The notes under the pieces: model-generated
Database searches by the model: none
The model's input: the letters and a program-made list of their open reading frames with translations, nothing else
What the model was told of the DNA's origin: nothing
Shown: positions 8,199 to 16,509 of the stretch, piece by piece
Layout of the letters: the number at the start of each line of letters is the position of its first letter
Position numbering within the stretch: position 1 is the stretch's first letter
From: JALOLV01 sp046295175
GTDB taxonomy: Bacteria > Bacteroidota > Bacteroidia > Cytophagales > Spirosomataceae
Length of the DNA stretch: 64,000 nucleotides
NCBI GenBank assembly: GCA_046295175.1
Contig: JBKBNY010000016.1
Location: 46,631-110,630, forward strand
Direction of reading: 5' to 3'
Program-made: the position numbers and the translations under genes

Positions 8199-10235
8199 AT
8201 GAAACTGTCAGGTAAAAATATTTTTTTACTGAATTTTTTATTGATTCTGTCTATAAAAATTCAAGCCCAAACCTGCCCCGCTCCTCCAGCAGGTTCTACG
8301 GTCGCACAAGGAAGTTTTACAATAACCGAAAACGGCAAAGCACCCATCACGGTTGTCGGTTGGGCAAATGGCAATAATGTCGTAAACATCTGTCCGTCAA
8401 ATATCGCAACAAATGTCCGTAACACCACGGTGATTCCCACAGGGGCTGCCGTTTATTATTACAACCAAACTTCGCCCACAGCAATGCCCACTACGGGCGG
8501 CACAAGATTTGTCAATGCCAATACTCCTTTTGTGGTGCCAGTTACAACCCCCAATAAGTTTGTTATCATGCAAACCACCCGCGATAACACCGGGGCAGTC
8601 AAGACTTATGCGTGTCAGGTAGTTGAGGTTCTCAATATTCCACGTCCTGAGTTTAGTATCTCTTCATGCACGTCTGGGCAAGGCACAATTGAGATTCCGA
8701 ATAGCGATGCCAACAATCAATTCAATTCTTTACAAGTAACCTGGAATAGCCAAAACAAAACCATCAATAAATCTCAATGGTCGAGCGGAAACCACAAAGA
8801 GCCATTGACTTTTAGTTCTACCGGAACACACCTTGTACAAGTCTCGGGTACGATTAGCGGCTGCCCATCGGTTAATTCACGAAGCGTAGTAGCCAATGGT
8901 AGTGGTGTCAACCCCATCACAGCCACACCACTCATTGCTCGTCTCGAAGTTTTATCCGACACCCAAGTTGGGATGTTTACCAATCAGACTGGTATTGTAG
9001 AAGTTCATCAACGAAAAATCGCCGATGCCAATTATACACTGAACAAAGAGGTAAGTGCTACTTCATTTACTTTGTTTTCGGTAACAGCCAACAATGCTGT
9101 TTCGCAAGAGCAATATTGCTTCAAAGTACGAGTTAGAAACTCCTGCGGGTCGGTTTCGCCTTTTTCGGTCGATAATTGTACGATTCCGATAACGGTAAAA
9201 GCCGAAAATAAACAAAACGTAGTCACGTGGAAAAACGCCCCGAACTATAATTCTATTCAAGTTTTGGGTACAAACGGAGCTGGAAGCTCCCCCGCACTCA
9301 ATAACACCTCACCTGCTCAGTTTATTGATGGCAATAAAACTTGCCTAAAATATACTTACCAAGTAAGGGCCGTTAATCTTATAAACGGAGCGTTTAGTTT
9401 TTCGTACAAGCAGGATGTAGATGGTAAAGACGATACCAAACCAACGACGATTACGAATGCTTTTCTGACGGTCAATAACCTAAACAAAGTTGAGATAAGG
9501 GCGACTTTTCCGTCGGCCCCAAAAAACGTTACGTTTTACAGAATGAGTAATAACACCAATCTTTCGATTGATGCCCCTTCGACTTCGCAGAATATCCCCG
9601 ACCCACAGTCGGAGCCATCGCAACGCCAAGAATGTTATCAGATTACTTATAAAAATAATTGTTTGGTCGAATCCGACAAATCAGACCAGTTTTGTGCAGT
9701 TTTTCTGAAGCCAACGGGCAGCGGAGTAGAATGGACCGACTACAAGAAGTTTCAGACTGGACTCGCTCGCTACGAAATCGAAAAGAAAAACGGAACAAAT
9801 TTTACACTTGTTAGGAGTGCTGGTACGGCCCTCAAATATGACCCCGACCCAAGCGAAGTTGACCCTACGTCTGGCGATGTTACTTATCGTATCAAGGCAG
9901 TGCCAGTGGGTGGCGGAACAGCGAGCTACTCAAACGAAACAGTCTTTGCACCTAAAGCTACCGTTTTTATTGCCGAGGCGTTTACACCAAATGGCGATAC
10001 AATCAATGATACTTTTGATGTAAATGGTTATTTTATCAAGGAATTCAGCATTAACATCTACAATCGGTGGGGAACACCCGTCTGGAGTAATAATCAACTT
10101 GGGAGTGGTAAAGGATGGGACGGCAAAGTAAACGGCGAAGATGCACCAACGGGTACTTATCTTTACGAATACTCTATCACGGATTTTAAAGGTAAATCAA
10201 CCAAAAATAGAGGGTATTTTTTGATTATGAGATAA
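8199..10235 (+). CDS. T9SS type-B cargo protein (gliding-motility-associated C-terminal domain)
   Basis: The 678-aa protein has an N-terminal signal peptide (hydrophobic segment ending KIQAQ) and a C-terminal CHU_C/type-B T9SS sorting domain: FIAEAFTPNGDTINDTF, FSINIYNRWGTPVW, GWDGKVNGEDAPTGTYLYEY and the end GYFLIMR. It should therefore cross the outer membrane through the type IX system. The middle part (about 30-580) is made of beta-rich modules with paired cysteines (SFTVTANN-like and YCFKVRVRNSCG segments) that resemble fibronectin type III-like repeats. No catalytic motif was recognised; an adhesin or matrix function is inferred. A terminator follows immediately. Confidence 0.88.
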   Translation: MKLSGKNIFLLNFLLILSIKIQAQTCPAPPAGSTVAQGSFTITENGKAPITVVGWANGNNVVNICPSNIATNVRNTTVIPTGAAVYYYNQTSPTAMPTTGGTRFVNANTPFVVPVTTPNKFVIMQTTRDNTGAVKTYACQVVEVLNIPRPEFSISSCTSGQGTIEIPNSDANNQFNSLQVTWNSQNKTINKSQWSSGNHKEPLTFSSTGTHLVQVSGTISGCPSVNSRSVVANGSGVNPITATPLIARLEVLSDTQVGMFTNQTGIVEVHQRKIADANYTLNKEVSATSFTLFSVTANNAVSQEQYCFKVRVRNSCGSVSPFSVDNCTIPITVKAENKQNVVTWKNAPNYNSIQVLGTNGAGSSPALNNTSPAQFIDGNKTCLKYTYQVRAVNLINGAFSFSYKQDVDGKDDTKPTTITNAFLTVNNLNKVEIRATFPSAPKNVTFYRMSNNTNLSIDAPSTSQNIPDPQSEPSQRQECYQITYKNNCLVESDKSDQFCAVFLKPTGSGVEWTDYKKFQTGLARYEIEKKNGTNFTLVRSAGTALKYDPDPSEVDPTSGDVTYRIKAVPVGGGTASYSNETVFAPKATVFIAEAFTPNGDTINDTFDVNGYFIKEFSINIYNRWGTPVWSNNQLGSGKGWDGKVNGEDAPTGTYLYEYSITDFKGKSTKNRGYFLIMR

Positions 10236-10236
10236 A

Positions 10237-10266
10237 CAAAAAGGTAGCTATTGTGCTACCTTTTTG
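10237..10266. terminator. Bidirectional terminator between converging genes
   Basis: A perfect 12-bp stem (CAAAAAGGTAGC/GCTACCTTTTTG) with a 6-nt loop carries A/T runs on both sides. It serves the T9SS cargo gene and the converging PspC gene. Confidence 0.9.
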
Positions 10267-10285
10267 TGATTTTTCAGATTGATTA

Positions 10286-12745
10286 TCAATCTCTAATAAC
10301 TTTACTTGCTCCGCTGGTATTTGAGTCTAAATTGCCCGTTTTGCCAACTTTTATTTTGCTTGCACCGCTTGCATTGGCATCTATATTGACAATATCCATG
10401 CGGCGAGCATCAACTTTGCTGGCCCCCGTAACATCGAAATCTACTTTGGCGGCTTTACCACGGAGTTCGGCACTTGAGGCCCCAGTTGCATCGAAGTTGA
10501 TAGCGTTTGCATCAATATCAATCGCGATTCTCGATGCACCGGTCAAATCAATGTCTATGTCTTTGTTGTCTTTGAAACCTATCACTTTTGCCGAGGCCGC
10601 TCCACTCAAATCAATTCCTTCGAAGTTTGGCATCGTAATCGTGAAAACTACTCTGTCTCTATTGCGGAATCTAAACTCGTCTTCAAACTCAATCTTCAAC
10701 TCTCGGCCACTCACTCTAAGGTCTAAGTTATCTAACTCATCTCTGTCATCCGACTCGGCCTTGACACTGTAAGTATCGCCTTTTTTGATATTCAAGATAA
10801 ATGCCCCACCAACGCTGATTTTATCAAAATCTTTTACAGTGAATGTTTTATCATGCTCACCATTGCGATTGAATACATCATAGTCTATGTAGCTATCGTC
10901 ATCGTCGTAATGACTTCTGAGCGATTCACGCTCTTCGTCGGTCAATTTAGGGCAATCCAGACAAACCACACCCGAGTCACGTTTCATCACAAAAGTAAAC
11001 TTATCAACTTCGTCGCCATCTACATCGTAGTTTTGGTCATTGCCCCAGTGGCGATACACTCGGTTGTAGAAGTACTCAGTCATTTTAAACTTCTTGTTGT
11101 ACGGAATATACAATTTGAGGTCTAACTCTTGCTGGCGGAAACGCCCTTTGCTTGGTAAACCAATGTATCGGTCAAAAATCAATGATGAATCCTTCTGTGC
11201 AATTTTGTACGTTATATTTTTGGCGTTTGCTCTTGCTTCTTCGGTGGTGCGTCCACGAGCCTTAAATGTCTGTTCAACTTTTATCTCGTTGCCATCAAAG
11301 CCTTCAATCTCAACATCTACTTCATTTCTGAATCTAAAATCGTTGTTATCATCGTACTCTTCGCTGTTATCGGCATCCAAAACAAGTGTTTGCGATGGCA
11401 AAGTAAATGTTTTAGTTTCTTCTACCTCGCCTCTGCGAGCAAAGTTGAGTTGGTATTTGGTTGCGATGATTATCGTACCCAAAACTCCTACCATCCAAGC
11501 CGTAAAGATACCTGTCCAGAAGCTACGATTCCCCAATCTACGATTTGTGATGAGAATCAAACCTACCATTCCGATTGCGATTATCGGCATCAGCGAAGCC
11601 AAGATGGCAAAAATGCTAAATGCTGGATGAATATCTTGCGTAATCCATTCGATATTTCCGCGTACTCCAAAATCGAAATCGCTACCTGTCGAAACTCCCA
11701 AAAATACCCCTAACACAGCCATAAAAGCAATCATAAAGCTACCCGAAATCACTAAGAGGATTAACCCTGCGAAGATTCTGACGATTGGCCCAAGACTCAT
11801 CAAAACTTTACCGATTGCCTTGAAAATCAGCCCTATCAAACGGAATGGGAACAATAAAAGCTTGGTAATGGCACTTTCGGGAGCCGCCGGCGTTGGGTTT
11901 TTGCTTTCTTTGATTTTGGTTTCGATGTTTTCGAGTGTTACGGCTTCACCTTTCATTTCCATTTTTTGGGTGAGCGTTTGTGCTGTCGGAGCCACTGCCC
12001 AAAGGATTATGTAAAGGATGATTCCGAGTCCACCGGCAAAAATCAATGCTACAAAAATCAATCTAAAAATAACTACATCAGTACCAAAATACGCCGCCAA
12101 ACCGCTACTCACACCACCAATTACGTTATTGTCAGAGTCTCGGTAGAATTTCTTGATATTGGTATTTTCTTCAAGATTGGCATTTGGAGGTAGAACAATC
12201 CAAGCGATGAAATATCCTAAGAATAAAAACCCAGAGATACCCGCTGCTGGCAAAAGACCCAAGAAAAGTACCAAAAATAAGATACGAATCCAGACCACAT
12301 CAACCTGCCAGTGGTGCGAAAGCCCCGCCAAAACACCACCCAAACCTTTGCGTTTGGTATCACGGTAGATTTTTGTTGGTATAGTATTGCTCTGTTTGTT
12401 TTGATAATCTTGTTTTGAGCTTCTTGTTTCTTGTTTCTCGGTTCTTGCTTCTTGTTTTTTGAGGTCTTCATCTTCCTGAATCGCCTCAAAGTCAGCAACC
12501 GTACCCATCTCTTTGATGAGGGCGTTTACGTTTTCGAGGGTCACGACGGTGTGGTTCTCGGCTTTTTGTTTAGCCAAAAACTTCTCAGCAACCCGAGATT
12601 CGATGTCCGATACAATCTCTTCGCTACCTTCAAAGTCCGAAAAGTATTGTTGTACCGACTTCAAATATCCGCTGAGTTTATCGAAAGCGTCTTCTTCGAT
12701 GTTGAAGACTATCCCCGCTATATTTATTTGTATTGTCTTTTTCAT
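10286..12745 (-). CDS. PspC-domain membrane protein with C-terminal DUF2807 adhesin-like domain
   Basis: The 819-aa protein begins with a cytosolic region (about 1-95) typical of Bacteroidota PspC proteins (MKKTIQINIAGIVFNIEED). A Lys/Gln/Glu-rich linker follows, then two PspC domains (KGLGGVLAGLSHHW and NVIGGVSSGLAAYFG, each with a hydrophobic helix pair). More membrane segments lie at about 290-420, and the C-terminal 200 residues form a DUF2807 (head GIN) beta-helix with repeats such as DLSGAASAKV and NIDANASGASKIKV. PspC proteins belong to phage-shock/envelope-stress systems. The PadR-type regulator directly upstream on the same strand is the usual partner in this phylum and probably controls it. 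Fusion of PspC with DUF2807 is common here. Confidence 0.92.
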   Translation of the reverse strand: MKKTIQINIAGIVFNIEEDAFDKLSGYLKSVQQYFSDFEGSEEIVSDIESRVAEKFLAKQKAENHTVVTLENVNALIKEMGTVADFEAIQEDEDLKKQEARTEKQETRSSKQDYQNKQSNTIPTKIYRDTKRKGLGGVLAGLSHHWQVDVVWIRILFLVLFLGLLPAAGISGFLFLGYFIAWIVLPPNANLEENTNIKKFYRDSDNNVIGGVSSGLAAYFGTDVVIFRLIFVALIFAGGLGIILYIILWAVAPTAQTLTQKMEMKGEAVTLENIETKIKESKNPTPAAPESAITKLLLFPFRLIGLIFKAIGKVLMSLGPIVRIFAGLILLVISGSFMIAFMAVLGVFLGVSTGSDFDFGVRGNIEWITQDIHPAFSIFAILASLMPIIAIGMVGLILITNRRLGNRSFWTGIFTAWMVGVLGTIIIATKYQLNFARRGEVEETKTFTLPSQTLVLDADNSEEYDDNNDFRFRNEVDVEIEGFDGNEIKVEQTFKARGRTTEEARANAKNITYKIAQKDSSLIFDRYIGLPSKGRFRQQELDLKLYIPYNKKFKMTEYFYNRVYRHWGNDQNYDVDGDEVDKFTFVMKRDSGVVCLDCPKLTDEERESLRSHYDDDDSYIDYDVFNRNGEHDKTFTVKDFDKISVGGAFILNIKKGDTYSVKAESDDRDELDNLDLRVSGRELKIEFEDEFRFRNRDRVVFTITMPNFEGIDLSGAASAKVIGFKDNKDIDIDLTGASRIAIDIDANAINFDATGASSAELRGKAAKVDFDVTGASKVDARRMDIVNIDANASGASKIKVGKTGNLDSNTSGASKVIRD
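12385..12470. repeat. Low-complexity AAGAA-type repeat in frame in the PspC gene
   Basis: On the coding strand the DNA is a run of imperfect CAAGAARC/CAAGAAC units. These encode the linker KKQEARTEKQETRSSKQ between the N-terminal region and the first PspC domain. The codon pattern differs sharply from the flanks. It may be a mobile or slippage-generated simple repeat tolerated in a disordered linker. Confidence 0.6.
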
Positions 12746-12812
12746 AACGTTTTTAGGTATTGGTTAATCGTCAATTGAATACGACTAACGGTTTTCTATT
12801 AACAATTAACTT

Positions 12813-13169
12813 TTAGCTGTTTTGCTTTGATTTTACTTCTTCGGTATGCGAAACGATGGTCTGAACCGACTGGGCGAGTTCTTGCCACGTAAGGTTGAGG
12901 TTATCGAGAAAAAGGCGACCGGTGTCGGTCAATACGTAGTATTTTCTCGGTGGACCCGAAGAAGATTCGACCCATTTGTAATCCAACAACCCCGAATTCT
13001 TGAGGCGTGTAAGCAAAGGGTAAAGTGTGCCTTCTACCACCAGTATTTTGGCGGCATTGAGTTCTTCCAACATTTCAGAGGCATAAACCTCGCCCCTCGA
13101 AATGATATGTAAGATGCAGAACTCCAAAATCCCTTTCCGCATCTGTACTTGAGCATTTTCTAAATCCAT
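12813..13169 (-). CDS. PadR-family transcriptional regulator
   Basis: The 118-aa winged-helix protein has the PadR signature: FCILHIISRGEVYASEML, the recognition region VVEGTLYPLLTRLKNSGLLDYKW, and the wing SSGPPRKYYVLTDTGR. It lies 67 bp upstream of the PspC gene on the same strand, so the two are probably one operon. PadR proteins usually repress their own operon and are relieved by a small ligand or membrane stress. No clear operator could be identified in the 430 bp upstream. Confidence 0.92.
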   Translation of the reverse strand: MDLENAQVQMRKGILEFCILHIISRGEVYASEMLEELNAAKILVVEGTLYPLLTRLKNSGLLDYKWVESSSGPPRKYYVLTDTGRLFLDNLNLTWQELAQSVQTIVSHTEEVKSKQNS

Positions 13170-13602
13170 CTTTTTATTGGGATTTTATTGTAATTTCATA
13201 ATCAATATTTTGTAAATAGCTTTTTCATATTTGCCAACTCAGAGGCCTTGCTGACCTTATTTCTGAATTAACGATACAAATATATTCAAAGGTACTATGT
13301 GATGCAAGATACTTGGTAAAATTATTTCTTGATAAGTGATAAATGGCTATAAAAAAATGATGAGTGGTAAAATTTTGGCGGTCAATATTTTGTTTCTATT
13401 AATCAAGAATTTGAATAATATCCGTCCTATTTTTGCAGAAGAACCAAAGGGTTTGGCTTTAATCGAATTTAGAACACAATTATTCCAATGATTAAAGGAA
13501 GTATCAAGTCGGTTTATGCGTTTTGCAGATAATTTTCAACAATTAATAAGTCTAAACCAGTAATTATTCACTAATTCACGATTCAATCATTCACTAATTT
13601 TT
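13170..13602. other. 433-bp divergent intergenic region
   Basis: No ORF or RNA gene is supported. It should hold the leftward PadR/pspC promoter and the rightward promoter of the membrane protein at 13603. A TATTTTTG at 13428-13435 matches the -7 consensus on the plus strand, but no well-spaced -33 box was found. Confidence 0.5.
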
Positions 13603-14034
13603 ATGAACTGGGCAGGGTATTTTGCTACTATTACCGCAAGTATGATAAAATTTGTAGCTGGCCCGCTGGTTGGCTTGGCAACAAAACTTCACTGGGTCGA
13701 AACCACCATCTGCACCATCATTGGCATGATGCTCACGGTTATTATACTGATGTTTTTTGGTGTTTTTATCGGTAAGTTTTTCAAGAGTAATAAACCGAAG
13801 AAGAAATTTACGAAGACCAATCGTTTGGCTGTAAAAGTCAGAAGTAAGTTTGGACTAATTGGCGTAGCCGGACTAACACCGCTACTTTTTACGCCCATCG
13901 GCGGTACTGTATTGGCATTGGCGTTTCGCTATCCGAAGGGGCAGATTCTGAGCCACATGTTCGTGAGTGCAAGTGTGTGGGCGGTGGTGCAAACTTTGTT
14001 TTTCTACTTTGTAAAAGACCTGATAATCAAATAA
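13603..14034 (+). CDS. Small polytopic membrane protein
   Basis: The 143-aa protein has about three or four hydrophobic segments (roughly 5-25, 35-58, 82-106, 117-138) and a basic cytosolic loop (KSNKPKKKFTKTNRLAVKVRSK). The segment GLIGVAGLTPLLFTPIGGT resembles the re-entrant motif of COG2426/small multidrug export-like or DedA-like proteins, but the match is only by eye. It is the last gene before the converging methyltransferase. No transport substrate can be proposed. Confidence 0.7.
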   Translation: MNWAGYFATITASMIKFVAGPLVGLATKLHWVETTICTIIGMMLTVIILMFFGVFIGKFFKSNKPKKKFTKTNRLAVKVRSKFGLIGVAGLTPLLFTPIGGTVLALAFRYPKGQILSHMFVSASVWAVVQTLFFYFVKDLIIK

Positions 14035-14077
14035 ATAGCACACTCTCCAATGTCAGGAGGTGTGCTACGGATTGTCC

Positions 14078-14770
14078 CTAAACTAATGTATTTTCTAATC
14101 TTAAATCTTTCAAGATAACGCCGTTGGCATATTTTGTAGCCACAAATCCATGCTCAATCAGGTAGTCGAGGTTCCATTTACGAACCATGCCGTGATTGGG
14201 CAAATTAGGTCTTTCGACGTGCTTAATGATATGTCCTGCTCCGTAATAATCATCAACTTCGTTGGGTTTGATACAGAACGGAGCCGAATTAATCAACGGA
14301 AAATATTCGAGCGTAATTATCAATTGTTTTGTACCTACATCCGACAATCTATCAATCGCACGCAGATAATCTACTCGCATTTCGTAAGGCAAAGCCACTA
14401 ACGACGCCCTATCGTAAATCCAATCTATCTGCCCAATTTCTTCGGTTGTGAGTGCCATAAAGTCTTTTTTCAAGAGCGTAATATTGCCCGAAACGTACGT
14501 CTCGTCGTCAATCATTTCGTAAGGCAAATTATTCTCATCAAAAAATTGAACAATGGCTTCTTCTACAAGCTCTACTCCTATCACTTTATTGGCATACTGA
14601 GCCAAATAAAGCATATCGAGGGTTTTTCCGCAAAGTGGTACAAGAATGTTTTTATTTTCGATTTCATCGGGAGTCATGTATTCGAGTACGTAAGGGTGAA
14701 TATCACGGCGATGAAACGACGTGTAGAATCCGCCCAACTCCCAAGATTTAATCCAAAATGATGCTTCCAT
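14078..14770 (-). CDS. Thiopurine S-methyltransferase (TPMT) family methyltransferase
   Basis: The 230-aa SAM-dependent methyltransferase follows the TPMT layout: N-terminal FWIKSWELGG, the SAM motif ILVPLCGKTLDMLYLAQ, VIGVELVEEAIVQFF, the acidic motif IDWIYDRASLVALP, and ITLEYF. Members in Bacteroidota methylate thiol, halide, selenium or tellurium compounds, or are uncharacterised. The start at 14770 gives the usual N-terminus. The gene is monocistronic and converges with the membrane protein gene. Confidence 0.88.
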   Translation of the reverse strand: MEASFWIKSWELGGFYTSFHRRDIHPYVLEYMTPDEIENKNILVPLCGKTLDMLYLAQYANKVIGVELVEEAIVQFFDENNLPYEMIDDETYVSGNITLLKKDFMALTTEEIGQIDWIYDRASLVALPYEMRVDYLRAIDRLSDVGTKQLIITLEYFPLINSAPFCIKPNEVDDYYGAGHIIKHVERPNLPNHGMVRKWNLDYLIEHGFVATKYANGVILKDLRLENTLV

Positions 14771-14863
14771 AGCTTTTTCAAATAGTTATAAAGTAAAAAT
14801 TAGTTTTCATGGTTATAATAAGAGGTGTGTTGTGTAGAGAATTATCTTAAAAGTTGGGGCATA

Positions 14864-14895
14864 AAAAAGCTGACCTGTTTAAGAGTCAGCCTTTT
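14864..14895 (-). terminator. Intrinsic terminator of the MFS gene
   Basis: On the minus strand the stem GGCTGAC/GTCAGC with a 10-nt loop is followed by a T6 run. It is about 120 bp after the MFS stop codon. Confidence 0.8.
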
Positions 14896-15013
14896 GAACT
14901 ATTTATTTTTCATGGCTATATTGTTGATGCAAAGGTACAACAATAGTCTATTAGCCGCATAGAGTTAAACTACGATAATTGATAGGGGTTTTTACGTATT
15001 GCGAAACAGAGTG

Positions 15014-16312
15014 TTATTCCTCTAAGAAATCCATGTCGCGTCCGTGGGTTTCTGAAATCGTCAGAATCGAGTAAAAACCCAACGCAAAACAGACGATTCC
15101 GACGATTGCTCCCGAAGTTACGAGGCTGGTCTGAATAAATGGAAATTTGATTTCGGTAAATGGTATTGTCAAGACTCCCGTCTTGAAACCTGTATAAAAA
15201 GTAGTCATTAAGATTACGGCCCCACGCACCATATTTGGCACTGTGGTGGCAGCTGTGGCTCTGAGATTCGTACCGAATTGTTCGGCTCCAATCGTAACAA
15301 ACATTGCCCAATAACCAATCCCGAATCCAAGCAATGCACACAGTGTATATAATGTAGTGGTACTCTGAACTCCCGAATACAAATATATGATTGAACAAAT
15401 CAGAGTGAAGAGCATCATCCAACCCACCGCTTTTTTACGAGAGTGTAGTGCATGGCTGAAGAATCCGCTCGATAAATCGCCCAATGCAAGCCCTACGTAG
15501 CACCACATGATGGCATCGCCTGGCGAAACCTTTTCGATTATTCCAAACACTGCACCGAATTCGTTTGAGAATGTTGCCAAAATCGCAATCACAAACCACG
15601 TCGGCAAACCGATGCCTATACATTTCATATAGCGAACAAACCTATCTCGATTCGTAAAAAACGACATAAAATTGCCCTTCTCGATGGCTCTTTCTTTTAC
15701 ATCTTTATACATACCCGATTCAAAAACACCAACTCGGAGCAACAAAAGCATGAAGCCCAACGCTCCGCCCACAAAGTAAGCGGTTGTCCAGCTATCTGAG
15801 AGTTTTACGGTAAAATTGGCAACCACCGCCCCAAAAAGACCAATACCAGCCACAAAAGAGGTGGCAATGGCACGTACACGGGTAGGTAAAATCTCGGATA
15901 CGAGCGTGATACCCGCTCCCAACTCACCAGCCAAACCGATACCCGCTACAAAACGCAAGATTTTATACGCTAAGAATTTATCCATAAATCCGATTTCGGG
16001 GATAAATCCACAAAGAATATTGGCAAAAGAATAAGTAATAATCGAACCAAAAAGCACTGACAAACGACCTTTTTTATCGCCCAAAACGCCCCAAATAATA
16101 CCACCGAGCAACAACCCGCCCATTTGCCAGTTTAAGATACTCGTCCCTACACTCGAAACCTGCTCGTCGTTTAGTCCAAGCGATTTTAAGCTCGGTATTC
16201 GGACGATTCCGAAAAGTAATAAATCGTAGATGTCAACAAAATAACCTAAGGCGGCAACAATTACAGGGAGACTAAAAAGATACTGAATAGTAGTTTTTGA
16301 CTGGTTAGGCAT
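15014..16312 (-). CDS. MFS transporter, metabolite:H+ symporter type
   Basis: The 432-aa protein shows the twelve hydrophobic segments of the major facilitator superfamily. The loop 2-3 motif is GDKKGRLSVLFGS, helix 4-5 shows RFVAGIGLAGELGAGITLVSE, and LPTRVRAIATS follows. This pattern is close to the sugar-porter/MHS (metabolite:H+ symporter) branch. The N-terminus VDIYDLLLFGI replaces the usual DxFD-type motif. The substrate cannot be read from the sequence, and no catabolic partner gene is adjacent. Confidence 0.88.
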   Translation of the reverse strand: MPNQSKTTIQYLFSLPVIVAALGYFVDIYDLLLFGIVRIPSLKSLGLNDEQVSSVGTSILNWQMGGLLLGGIIWGVLGDKKGRLSVLFGSIITYSFANILCGFIPEIGFMDKFLAYKILRFVAGIGLAGELGAGITLVSEILPTRVRAIATSFVAGIGLFGAVVANFTVKLSDSWTTAYFVGGALGFMLLLLRVGVFESGMYKDVKERAIEKGNFMSFFTNRDRFVRYMKCIGIGLPTWFVIAILATFSNEFGAVFGIIEKVSPGDAIMWCYVGLALGDLSSGFFSHALHSRKKAVGWMMLFTLICSIIYLYSGVQSTTTLYTLCALLGFGIGYWAMFVTIGAEQFGTNLRATAATTVPNMVRGAVILMTTFYTGFKTGVLTIPFTEIKFPFIQTSLVTSGAIVGIVCFALGFYSILTISETHGRDMDFLEE

Positions 16313-16449
16313 ATTGGTTTTAGGGTTATTGATATAATCTGTTTTAGAAAATACAATTCTAATGATTTTTTTGTGGAAATGGTAGTTTTTACGCCAAGAT
16401 TAAAATGATTAAAGTAGCAATTTAGGGTAAATGATGGGCAAATCGAAAA

Positions 16450-16496
16450 AACGCTGACAGCGACTTACCGTTTGGCATTCAATCCCTGTCAGCGTT
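16450..16496. repeat. CTGACAG palindromic repeat, long form
   Basis: An 11-bp inverted repeat AACGCTGACAG/CTGTCAGCGTT encloses a conserved interior (TTACCGTTTGGC). It follows the stop of ppk1, as does a related copy after mazG at 38773; a short copy follows tpiA at 27364. Confidence 0.85.
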
Positions 16497-16509
16497 AAAT
16501 CAAACCTTA

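Noticed and set aside
10251..10772. 173-codon plus-strand ORF opposite the PspC gene
   Set aside because: It mirrors the repetitive DUF2807 coding sequence and gives a low-complexity Ser/Leu-rich protein.
14037..14062. Possible terminator hairpin AGCACAC/GTGTGCT between converging genes
   Set aside because: The stem is short with offset inner pairing and lacks a T-run on either strand.
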